Source: Candidatus Helarchaeota ASGARD archaeon Hel_GB_B (GTDB lineage: Archaea > Asgardarchaeota > Lokiarchaeia > Helarchaeales > HEL-GB-B). From it: a stretch of 47,287 bases of DNA. The notes below the pieces were generated by a model. It did not search any database. It saw nothing but the letters and a program-made list of their open reading frames with translations, and had not been told where the DNA came from. The translations under genes were made by a program, and so were the position numbers. The stretch is taken from contig SUPR01000015.1 of NCBI GenBank assembly GCA_005191425.1, positions 1 to 47,287 on the forward strand. The letters run 5' to 3'. Positions 8,812 through 16,669 of this stretch are shown here, one piece after another (position 1 is the stretch's first letter; the number at the start of each line of letters is the position of its first letter).

Positions 8812-9011
8812 ACTATCTCCTTTATTAAGTATTTCATTTTTTTTGAATCAAATAATTATTTAACTGAAAAAATTTTATTATTGTGGTAAATATAATTTTT
8901 AACTAAAATTTAAATAAATTAAATGGCAAATTTTTATATAGATATGTTTTTTAAAGAAATGTTGCTCATATAAAATAATTAAAATTAGGAAATCTAAAAA
9001 AAGTGGTTTTA

Positions 9012-10451
9012 ATGTCATATATCGAGAAATCTTTAAGCTGGATAATAAATAGAATGATTTTAAGTGGAATAAAAACATTATCTAAAGGAATTAATTTATT
9101 TTTTACAAGTATTGTATTAGTAATGATCGTATCTAGTTCTCTTGCAGGGTCTCTAATTCCAATAATTGGTATTATTCCGTTTCAATATATAATGGCTATT
9201 CAATTTAGTGTTATGATTGGGTTTTTAATTTCTAGTGTAATTTTTTTAAAGATCAAATCAAGTATACTAAGGATATTAATTTCATTAGGGTTAATCAGTA
9301 TTATTTCTGTTTATATTATTATGAATAATTCATTCTTAGCTTTATGTTATGATTTAACTGGATTTATTATTTTAATTAGTCTGATCTTAATGGTATTAAA
9401 TATAGTAATTTTTATAAAAAATACCCAAAATTCCTGGTATTTACAATTATTAATGTTGGGCAAATCTCCAAGGCATTTCTTTTTTGAAAAAGTATTTAAA
9501 TTTCTAACAATAGCAAGTTTCTTTTTATTTATTTATCCAATATATGAATATTTAATTTCTTGGAATCCATATCATATTATTTTAGCGATTTTTGGTATTA
9601 CGGCAGGTATTTTAAGTTCAATCTCCATATTTAAAACACTAAAATTTGAGTTTAATGATATTTATAAAAGTATTATTTCTATATTGTATCTAATTTCATT
9701 TATATTCTTGTATTTTTATTATGAGAATACTTTTTTAATTATTACAATCGACCTATTAATTTTTAGTATGACATTTTTAAGTATGGTCCAACATGTAAAA
9801 TATTGGAAGACAGAAGGAGGGATTTCAAGCGTAAAAATAGATGCGCCAAGAAATATAGAGGATAAAAGCAGAAATAGAACCGAGGAAGAAGTTATTTTTG
9901 ATGAATCAGATGATTCAGTAATTATAATTGATAATATCAGTGATAAACAAATAGATAATGAAGTAGAAATTCCAATAACAGAAGAAAAGCCGGGAGTAAC
10001 AGATAAATTAAGTTATTATTTAATTATTATGGTATTAATATTAAGCATTCAGTTGCTGTTTTTAAGATATTTCAGTTTGTTTTTTGGAATGAATTTATTT
10101 TCATTAATATTGTTTCAAGATTTCTCGTTAACAAATTATATTCTAACTTTGGGAATATATATATCAATAATTATTATTTTTGTATTATATTTTATGTCTG
10201 ATAGGTTCCGAAATTATTTTACATTCCCGCCAGGCATCCGAAAATCATTTTTAGAATTCCTTTCTTTGATGGACAGAAAAGAGCGAACAAAACTATTGAG
10301 AGCAATAAGTAGGACAGTCCAACAAATAATAGTAGAAGGGTTAATTGAATTAATTGAATCGGAAAAAGGAAATATCATTGATACAATTAGTGAAGGTATA
10401 AAAAGAGGAGCAAAGTTTTTTAGAAGTATTTTTGGAGATAGAGAAGATTAA
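9012..10451 (+). CDS. Multispanning membrane protein with acidic cytoplasmic linker, unknown function
   Basis: The protein has about 479 residues. I count roughly eight hydrophobic segments between residues 25 and 265. An acidic, poorly conserved-looking linker follows (about 285-335, rich in E and D), then two further membrane segments (about 340-400) and a C-terminal amphipathic charged region of some 80 residues (RKERTKLLRAISRTVQQ...). No family is recognised. The ATG at 9012 is preceded by GTGGT and is preferred over GTG 9003. The long charged tail suggests an interaction or oligomerisation platform at the membrane, which is inference only. Confidence 0.6.
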   Translation: MSYIEKSLSWIINRMILSGIKTLSKGINLFFTSIVLVMIVSSSLAGSLIPIIGIIPFQYIMAIQFSVMIGFLISSVIFLKIKSSILRILISLGLISIISVYIIMNNSFLALCYDLTGFIILISLILMVLNIVIFIKNTQNSWYLQLLMLGKSPRHFFFEKVFKFLTIASFFLFIYPIYEYLISWNPYHIILAIFGITAGILSSISIFKTLKFEFNDIYKSIISILYLISFIFLYFYYENTFLIITIDLLIFSMTFLSMVQHVKYWKTEGGISSVKIDAPRNIEDKSRNRTEEEVIFDESDDSVIIIDNISDKQIDNEVEIPITEEKPGVTDKLSYYLIIMVLILSIQLLFLRYFSLFFGMNLFSLILFQDFSLTNYILTLGIYISIIIIFVLYFMSDRFRNYFTFPPGIRKSFLEFLSLMDRKERTKLLRAISRTVQQIIVEGLIELIESEKGNIIDTISEGIKRGAKFFRSIFGDRED

Positions 10452-10478
10452 GATTCAAATTAATTTATAATAATTTTT

Positions 10479-10853
10479 TTATTGTAAATTCTCTAACAAT
10501 CTGTCTATTAATTCCATACAGTCGTTAATCATTTCTTTATTATAATCGCCTATATTTACTATTGAGATTACAGGTAGATTTGTTTTATGAGAGATTTTTT
10601 CGCCGAATGCTTTAGATATTAATTCATCTTTACCACCGAAAGCTAGTGGAATAGTAGTTGAACTTATTCTACTATCACCAACTTGAAATTTAGATGGTAT
10701 TGAAATAGTTAATAACCCTAATTTAAAACTATTTTTTGAGAGAATGAATATGAGTGCATTTTCCAATTTGGTAATTGCTGCATTTAATGAATAATTTTCT
10801 TTTTTAATAGAATCCGAGGTCCATTTTAATGATTGTAAATTAAAATCTTTCAT
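10479..10853 (-). CDS. PAC4-like (proteasome assembly chaperone 4) small protein
   Basis: The protein has about 124 residues. From memory, its core lines up with human PSMG4/PAC4: LENALIFIL with LTDSLFLWV, LGLLTISIP with LRNLAVAM, STTIPLAFGG with STSLLG, then a helix ending in FGEKISHKTNLPVISIVNI against AQRLARKTNKQVFVSYNL. In eukaryotes PAC3-PAC4 assists assembly of the 20S alpha ring. If correct, this is another proteasome-linked protein in the window, but no proteasome subunit is encoded here. ATG 10853 is taken as start; an in-frame GTG at 10865 overlaps the stop of the upstream doubtful ORF. The fold assignment rests on a remembered alignment and needs a profile search. Confidence 0.55.
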   Translation of the reverse strand: MKDFNLQSLKWTSDSIKKENYSLNAAITKLENALIFILSKNSFKLGLLTISIPSKFQVGDSRISSTTIPLAFGGKDELISKAFGEKISHKTNLPVISIVNIGDYNKEMINDCMELIDRLLENLQ

Positions 10854-10861
10854 CTTTAATT

Positions 10862-11122
10862 TCACATCATATTATAGAAAACTTTTTTAAATATTGTTTC
10901 CATTATAAAAATCAAGGGGCGGTACCCTAAAGAAATTCTCTTTAGGAACCCCTTTTGACGAGCAAATATGCGATGAGGATGAAAAGATGATTTGCAGATT
11001 TTTTTAATCTGCATTTCAACCACTGCATTATTAAAATTTAAAAAAGTAAATTTCCAATTCTTTTTTTTATTAAGTCTTATTTTCAATTGTTTTAATCCGT
11101 AAGATTTTAAAAAATATGACAT
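10862..11122 (-). CDS. Doubtful 86-residue basic ORF overlapping an RNA-like hairpin cluster
   Basis: The open frame of 86 codons begins with ATG and ends in a stop overlapping a possible GTG start of the PAC4-like gene, which is how a real operon gene would look. The predicted protein is very basic with a hydrophobic C-terminus and matches no family I know. Against it, codons in its second half (GGG, CCC, CGC, TAC, CTA) are unlike the A/T-ending codons of neighbouring genes, and the same bases form two strong inverted repeats. Either a small protein or a structured RNA could be the true product. Confidence 0.35.
   Translation of the reverse strand: MSYFLKSYGLKQLKIRLNKKKNWKFTFLNFNNAVVEMQIKKICKSSFHPHRIFARQKGFLKRISLGYRPLIFIMETIFKKVFYNMM
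10916..11013. other. Cluster of strong hairpins, candidate structured RNA
   Basis: Two inverted repeats stand out in a locally G+C-richer patch. The first has CCTAAAGA (10926-10933) pairing with TCTTTAGG (10939-10946), enclosed by GGGG (10916-10919) and CCCC (10949-10952) across an internal loop. The second has TGCAGATT (10993-11000) and AATCTGCA (11006-11013) around a T5 loop. A 6-bp pairing GCAAAT/ATTTGC lies between them. No known RNA family was recognised, and the strand is undetermined; on the minus strand the first hairpin is followed by TTGATTTTT, as a terminator would be. The patch overlaps the doubtful 86-codon ORF. Confidence 0.4.
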
Positions 11123-11200
11123 TTTTTAATGTCATTTTAAACATATAAGTCTTTTGAATGGAATATTTTAAGAAAATCTAATTGTAATTAATTGTCTGAA

Positions 11201-14011
11201 TTAGAAAATACTATATTTTACTATTGGACACCAATAATTACATTTTAAGCAATGAATACATTTGTTACTATTTATAAGTGGGGGTAGTTCAGAAGATATT
11301 TGATAAATAGCGCCTTGATCACATATAGAAAGACAATTTAAACAACCAATACAATATTGGAGTCTTAATAAAGTTGATTTCAAATTTTTAATAAGTTCAT
11401 TTGCTATATCTTTATTATCTGCTGTTATTTCAAAATTACCATCAGAGAATATTTTCAAATTTCCATTTTTTATATTGATATTAAGGGAATTTTCTGTAGT
11501 ATTTATATATGGCTTTCCAATGATATTTATAATATTCAAAATGTTGTTTATATTAGAGAAGTTTTCGATCATTCCATTTATTTTAAATATATTTTTTGAT
11601 TTAGTTTCGTTATTAATATGCAATATCTTTTTTTCATTTTGTTTAATATTTTTTAAAGGAATTAACGCAATTTTTTTAGATTTTGCCCAATTTTTCACTT
11701 TTTGAGGAGGTTCAATCCACCGCCATAACCCATAAATAATAAAATCATCGGAAATTTGGTAATGACCAATATACTGTTTAAGTATTTGTTTTAAATATTT
11801 CCACAAATTTTCATGGTCTTCCCGAAGTAAATGGAAATTTGAAGGATCTTGGAATGGACAGATCCAGCACCCAACTCGTTCGCGCCCATAATGTTCATAA
11901 ATAGGGTTAATAGGCAAATTATTTTTAAAGATGTAAAGCCAAATTAATAGTGCATTCCAATCATAAATTGGATGGACGCTATAGGCATTTGGTAGCCAAG
12001 GATTTATATTTAATCTATAATTAAGTGTTCGACTATTACTTTCATAAGACCTTAAACCTACAAACGATAAACACCCATCTGGAAATTGTTTTCGATAGAG
12101 TTTATTAGTAGGTCCAAATTTATAAATTTTACAACACCATCTGTTGTCTAATTGAGGTGGACCTAAGAGTTCAGAAATGGTTTTCAAATCTCTGGGCTCA
12201 TCTATTTGGATATATTTATTTAGTAATCCCAATTTTTTAATACAATCAACGACATATTTATTAGTTTCTGGAAATTCTATTTCAGATTTGACATAATTTA
12301 CAGTAAAATCATCTAACGCCTTCATAGTAAGTGCAACAGTAACTAAACTATCTTTACCTCCTGAAAATGGGACAGTAACTTTTAATTCTTTATAGAGATC
12401 TTTTATTTTTTTAATGAATAAAATGGACTCTTCTTCATATTTATTTAAAATTTTATTATTTGCTTTAATGACTTGAGACCAACTTTGACCCCCAGGAAGT
12501 TCATTATTCTTGAATTTGGGTTGTAAATTAAGTATTTGAACAAATTTTTTATCGGATTTAAATTTTTTTGACGTAGGTTTTCCAATTCCTATGACATGAT
12601 TTTTTCGGACAATAAAAACTAAATCGTTAGGTTGTAGGCTGGTCAAATTTGAATCAATAATATCTTCTTTATCCAAAAATTGAAATGTTTTGAAATTTTT
12701 ATTAGGGGCAATCTTTATCCAATTTCCTTTACCTGCAGCATATAACCTTTTTGCACCTTCTATAGAAGGGATAAAGATAAATTTAAGAATTTCTTCATTA
12801 TATTTAACTTTTCCGATAATTTGACCGTCTATAATAACTTCCATTTGACGCGATTTTACTCTAGGAACCCTATTTAGTAATATAATTTTGTTATTTGGTA
12901 TTAAAATCTGTCCACTTGGAGTTCCATACTGGGAATTAATAATATTCCGTATTCGTTCAATATTTATTTTAAAAGCAGGACGTACATCTCCAACTCCAGA
13001 TAAATGGACCAAAAATGTAGGATATGAACATACTGGACATTTTTTCATTTCGATTATTGGAATATTACAATTTTTACACCATCTAATTTTATTTTCAAGC
13101 CAAACATATGGTTCTAAATCATTCAAACTGATTTCTTTTGGTCTTGAAACTAATTTAGCTGTATTTCTAAGTATTAAAAAGCAACCTATATCTGATGGAA
13201 CTAATTTTATATCACCTTTATTATATGGACCAATTGATATGCTATTAAAATTAATTTCAGGGACATCTTTTATGAAAAATAATTTGAGATTAAAGGAATT
13301 ATTTAACTGAAATGATCGGTCAATTGTAAAATTTTTTAATTCATTTTCAGTGCCAAGTAAAATTGACTGGAGACCAGTACTTCCATGTAAAGTATTGGGG
13401 AGTCTTATAATTCTTTTTAAATCAAGAAGGACATTAAAGTCAATGGGAAAATTTTCTTCTTGTATGATTTTATTAATAAATTCTCTATTTAATATCTCGA
13501 CATTATTAATATCTTCAATTTCATTATTTGAATTTTCAATATTTTTAAAATAAAATTCACTATTATCATAATCTAATACATAAAGGTGAAATCCTTTATA
13601 GCCAGTCCATAAATAAGCGAATTTAGAAAATCCAAAATTATTTTTGAGATATTTTTTTAATCTTAATACTTCTTCTTTTCCTGATTCAAATTGATTTATG
13701 TCAAAAATATCATTTATTATATCAAAATCAAAAACTAAATTAGTACCTAAACATTTAATTAAATTGCTTTTTCGTCCCATTTTTTCAGGATTTAACCATT
13801 TGGAGAGAGAGTAATAAACATTTTTTGCTGGAAATTTTTTAACAATGAATGATTGAATGTTTCGTTTATTTAAGATTTTTTTCTTGGCTTTAATCCAATA
13901 TCCATTAAATAATTGTTTTCTAAAATGATAAAATTTAAGGTACTGGGGTACCCAAGGGGAATATTTATTTTCATAAAACTTTTTGAAGAAATAGCTTATA
14001 ATTGGTTCCAT
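11201..14011 (-). CDS. Primase-like / zinc / PUA / PAPS-reductase / ferredoxin fusion protein
   Basis: This 936-residue protein is a five-part fusion. Residues ~50-260 resemble the archaeo-eukaryotic primase small subunit (PriS): acidic pair D95/D97 in FDFD, H142 in GYKGFH, D197 in LLDLKRIIRLP and LHGSTGL (208-213), so the polymerase active site appears intact. A zinc site follows (C312, C315, C325, C328). Residues ~395-480 look like a PUA RNA-binding domain. A PAPS-reductase/PP-loop ATPase domain has SGGKDS at 550-555 and cysteine pairs C626/C627 and C715/C718. The C-terminus has two 4Fe-4S motifs (C887-C897, C918-C928). The PUA/PAPS-reductase/ferredoxin arrangement is known in methanogens (MJ0973 type), with uncertain function; sulfur transfer to RNA is one possibility. 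The primase-like front end is the odd part. Confidence 0.8.
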   Translation of the reverse strand: MEPIISYFFKKFYENKYSPWVPQYLKFYHFRKQLFNGYWIKAKKKILNKRNIQSFIVKKFPAKNVYYSLSKWLNPEKMGRKSNLIKCLGTNLVFDFDIINDIFDINQFESGKEEVLRLKKYLKNNFGFSKFAYLWTGYKGFHLYVLDYDNSEFYFKNIENSNNEIEDINNVEILNREFINKIIQEENFPIDFNVLLDLKRIIRLPNTLHGSTGLQSILLGTENELKNFTIDRSFQLNNSFNLKLFFIKDVPEINFNSISIGPYNKGDIKLVPSDIGCFLILRNTAKLVSRPKEISLNDLEPYVWLENKIRWCKNCNIPIIEMKKCPVCSYPTFLVHLSGVGDVRPAFKINIERIRNIINSQYGTPSGQILIPNNKIILLNRVPRVKSRQMEVIIDGQIIGKVKYNEEILKFIFIPSIEGAKRLYAAGKGNWIKIAPNKNFKTFQFLDKEDIIDSNLTSLQPNDLVFIVRKNHVIGIGKPTSKKFKSDKKFVQILNLQPKFKNNELPGGQSWSQVIKANNKILNKYEEESILFIKKIKDLYKELKVTVPFSGGKDSLVTVALTMKALDDFTVNYVKSEIEFPETNKYVVDCIKKLGLLNKYIQIDEPRDLKTISELLGPPQLDNRWCCKIYKFGPTNKLYRKQFPDGCLSFVGLRSYESNSRTLNYRLNINPWLPNAYSVHPIYDWNALLIWLYIFKNNLPINPIYEHYGRERVGCWICPFQDPSNFHLLREDHENLWKYLKQILKQYIGHYQISDDFIIYGLWRWIEPPQKVKNWAKSKKIALIPLKNIKQNEKKILHINNETKSKNIFKINGMIENFSNINNILNIINIIGKPYINTTENSLNINIKNGNLKIFSDGNFEITADNKDIANELIKNLKSTLLRLQYCIGCLNCLSICDQGAIYQISSELPPLINSNKCIHCLKCNYWCPIVKYSIF

Positions 14012-14136
14012 TTTAATTCCTGTAAATCAATATAACTTTATTTTGAAAGAATTGTAGATAAATCTTAAGATTAATTTAATAATAAGATTTGTGAATAAAT
14101 ATATTTATCGAAATACTTTATTTTGAAAATAATGAG

Positions 14137-15495
14137 GTGGCTTTTCTGGATAACGAATTAGATAGAGAAATATTAGCTGTTGAAGCCTTATCGTTAATTG
14201 AAGAAGAGAAAGTGTCAGAGAGAGAAGCATTAAAAAGAATATCCAATTTACATAATATAACTGATTGGAAAATAAGGAGTACTTTACATGCTCTATTATT
14301 TGAAACGCTAAGATATAGAAATCTGATAGATTTCATTATTAATTCAGTTATGGAAAAAGGTACTATAGAAAAAATAAAAAGCGTTTTTTTAAGAAATATC
14401 CTAAGAATAGGAGTCTACCAAATTAAAATCATAAAAAAGCAAATAAATTTAATTTGTAACACATTGGTTGAGTTAGTGAAAAAAAAAAGTTCTAAAAGAG
14501 CTGCTAATTTTGTAAATGCCATTTTGAGGTCGGCTGAAAGATTTGATTTAGAGTCAGAATTGGACAAATTAAACAAAAAAGAATATTTAGCCCTCAAATA
14601 TTCGCATCCAAAATGGTTTATTGAATTATTAAGTCCTTATTTTTCAGACGAATTCATCGTTTCTTTAATGGAGCAAAATAATAAGCACCTTCCAATATGT
14701 ATTAGGGTTAATTTAACGATTAATGATATAAATGAAGTTATTGAGGAATTTGATGCAGAAAATTATGAGTATAAAATTTATCCAGAATTTCCAGATATGA
14801 TCGAGATTTATTCTAGTAGTAAACCCATTGTCCGGACAAATGCATTTAAAAGAAATGGTATTTATATCCAGAGTAAATCCAGCATATTAGTGTCTTATAT
14901 TTTAGACCCCAAGCCATCAGATTTAATCTATGATTTTACAGCAGCTCCTGGTTCTAAAACCTTGCATATTGCCCAACTTATGGGAAATAAGGGAAATATC
15001 ATAGCTTTTGATCGTTCTTTAAGACGATTAAAAGAATTACAAATAAAAAAGGGCCTTGTAAAAAGTGATCTAATTAATCTTATTAATTCAAATTCTACAT
15101 ATTTAAGAGACTGCCTACGATATAAAGCAGATAAAATTCTTGTGGACCCACCATGTAGTGGCTCAGGAACTTTTTCAAATAGGCCTTTTACAAAATATAA
15201 ATCATTAAGAGGCCAATTAAAAGCCCTTACATATCTACAATGGAAATTATTAGATACAGCAGTTAATTTAGTAAAACATGGAGGGGTCATAGTATATTCG
15301 ACGTGTTCTATCACTTTAGAAGAAAATGAAGTGATAATTAGAAAATTATTAGAAAAATATTCAGATATAATATTAGACAAACAATCCCCATTTATAGGAA
15401 TGAAAGGTTTTTTAGGATTAAATGAAACACAAAGATTATTTCCAAATCTACACAAAACTGAAGGATTTTTTATCGCAAAATTAAGAAAAAAGTAG
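14137..15495 (+). CDS. RsmB/NOL1/NOP2-family RNA cytosine-C5 methyltransferase
   Basis: The 452-residue protein has an N-terminal NusB-like helical RNA-binding domain (about 10-150) and a C-terminal SAM-dependent methyltransferase domain. Landmarks are the SAM loop FTAAPGSKT, DPPCSGSGT with C340, and the nucleophilic cysteine in YSTCS (C390). The two cysteines are characteristic of m5C RNA methyltransferases of the Fmu/RsmB group, which modify rRNA or tRNA. The NusB-domain fusion resembles bacterial RsmB more than most archaeal NSUN-type enzymes, so transfer from bacteria is possible. The start is uncertain: GTG 14137 lies inside GAGGTGG, which itself looks like a ribosome binding site, and no ATG follows nearby in frame. 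Confidence 0.88.
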   Translation: MAFLDNELDREILAVEALSLIEEEKVSEREALKRISNLHNITDWKIRSTLHALLFETLRYRNLIDFIINSVMEKGTIEKIKSVFLRNILRIGVYQIKIIKKQINLICNTLVELVKKKSSKRAANFVNAILRSAERFDLESELDKLNKKEYLALKYSHPKWFIELLSPYFSDEFIVSLMEQNNKHLPICIRVNLTINDINEVIEEFDAENYEYKIYPEFPDMIEIYSSSKPIVRTNAFKRNGIYIQSKSSILVSYILDPKPSDLIYDFTAAPGSKTLHIAQLMGNKGNIIAFDRSLRRLKELQIKKGLVKSDLINLINSNSTYLRDCLRYKADKILVDPPCSGSGTFSNRPFTKYKSLRGQLKALTYLQWKLLDTAVNLVKHGGVIVYSTCSITLEENEVIIRKLLEKYSDIILDKQSPFIGMKGFLGLNETQRLFPNLHKTEGFFIAKLRKK

Positions 15496-15506
15496 ACCAA
15501 ATATAT

Positions 15507-15857
15507 TTATAAAACCTTTTTCTTGTATTTTATTCTATCAATATCTAATTTTACTGATGCATTGAACCCATTAGTAGATTTATTTATATTTAGAACTTTA
15601 AATTCCTTCTTTATATTATTACACATATTTTCTAAAATTTTATTAAGATTATCTAAATTTCTATCTTTATCAATTAGAGGCTGAGCTATTTGATAAAATT
15701 CATTTTCTTTTTTTAGGTTTATTTTTCCATTGGAATAAAAAGATATTTCTAATCCAGATCCTAATCTACAATGGATAGACCGCATATTATTTTCCCAAAT
15801 ATATTTAAATATATGGTGTAATTCTTCTTTTGTAAAATATTTTTCAAATTCGTTCAT
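15507..15857 (-). CDS. Hypothetical protein, 116 residues
   Basis: The protein is small and soluble, with no hydrophobic segments. Residues 1-25 are predicted to be helical, the middle contains strands (IHCRLGSGLEISFYSNGKINL), and the end is very basic (DRIKYKKKVL). No family is recognised. It is convergent with the RNA methyltransferase gene, 11 bp away, and stands alone upstream. The ATG follows TTTGATCA with no clear ribosome binding site, which suggests a leaderless or short-leader transcript. Confidence 0.6.
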   Translation of the reverse strand: MNEFEKYFTKEELHHIFKYIWENNMRSIHCRLGSGLEISFYSNGKINLKKENEFYQIAQPLIDKDRNLDNLNKILENMCNNIKKEFKVLNINKSTNGFNASVKLDIDRIKYKKKVL

Positions 15858-16189
15858 TGATCAAATTCCACAAATTTTGTTTTGATTACAGCCTTAACTT
15901 TTTTAGGAAAAACATTTAAAAACTTAATTCAAAATTTTGTGAAATTTTTTACAAATTCAAAAATATATTTAGGAAAAAGCAAAATGTAGAAATTCTTGTT
16001 TAAATTGAAAAAATTAATTAAACGCGAATATAAGAAATTTAAATGTGATTTATTTTGAAGATAAATTAGTCGGAAAAAAATTCTAAAAATGTTTAAGAAG
16101 TTTCATTAAAAATCAAAATAAGGATATAGGATTAAGGAAATATAAAAAAATTTGATTAAATTTAAAATCAAGACCAAGTTAACAGAAAA
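15858..16189. other. Intergenic region, 332 bp, between divergent genes
   Basis: The region separates the hypothetical gene on the left from the cyclotransferase-like gene on the right and must hold both promoters. It is a nearly pure A/T sequence. No ORF or stable fold was recognised. Confidence 0.45.
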
Positions 16190-16669
16190 ATGAAACTAGA
16201 ATTTCCATTAATAGGATATGGGACATTAATTTATAAAATGATAGACAAACAGGGAGATATACATACATATGGTGTCTGTATAATCTATGATTATATTAGA
16301 ATATTTCATAAAAAATTAGGATATTGGTACCCATTTGTATTACCAAAAATAGGACATAAATTTAAAGGAATATTATATGATATACGTTCAAAAGATTTTC
16401 TAAATGAATTAGATAGATATGAAGGTGTGCCAGAACTATATCATAGAGTTAAATGTAATGTAAATTATAAAGGTAAGAAAATAGAGTCGTGGATTTATCG
16501 ACCAACTGATCGAACTATTGAAAAATTAATTAAAGAAATAGAAAATTTAAAAGAAATAGACAGAAAATCTATTTTTAACGAAGATATATGGCTTAGATAT
16601 CTGGAATCAGAATTTCCGCATGTTGTTAAAAAATATCCGGAATTATTTATGCCAATAAAATCGTTCTAA
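16190..16669 (+). CDS. Gamma-glutamylcyclotransferase-like (AIG2/GGCT) protein
   Basis: The 159-residue protein has the hallmark of the GGCT fold: YGTL near the start (residues 10-13), a central strand/turn GHKFKGILYDI, and the catalytic acid E78 in LDRYEGVPELYHR. Family members release 5-oxoproline from gamma-glutamyl amines or glutathione-like compounds. The substrate here is not evident; the loop after YGTL is longer and less conserved than in classical enzymes. The 3' end overlaps the convergent XPD-like helicase gene by 27 bp, which is unusual but supported by both frames. Confidence 0.7.
   Translation: MKLEFPLIGYGTLIYKMIDKQGDIHTYGVCIIYDYIRIFHKKLGYWYPFVLPKIGHKFKGILYDIRSKDFLNELDRYEGVPELYHRVKCNVNYKGKKIESWIYRPTDRTIEKLIKEIENLKEIDRKSIFNEDIWLRYLESEFPHVVKKYPELFMPIKSF

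Noticed and set aside
10916..11013. Box C/D or H/ACA guide RNA
   Set aside because: The GATGA-like repeats and hairpins were checked, but no convincing C and D boxes or ACA-end with K-turn could be placed, so no RNA family was claimed.
12888..13310. 140-codon open frame on the plus strand
   Set aside because: It is antisense to the zinc-site and PUA part of the fusion protein; the minus-strand reading has intact motifs.
14928..15500. 190-codon open frame on the minus strand
   Set aside because: It lies wholly inside the RNA methyltransferase gene, whose motifs are clear, and encodes no recognisable domain.
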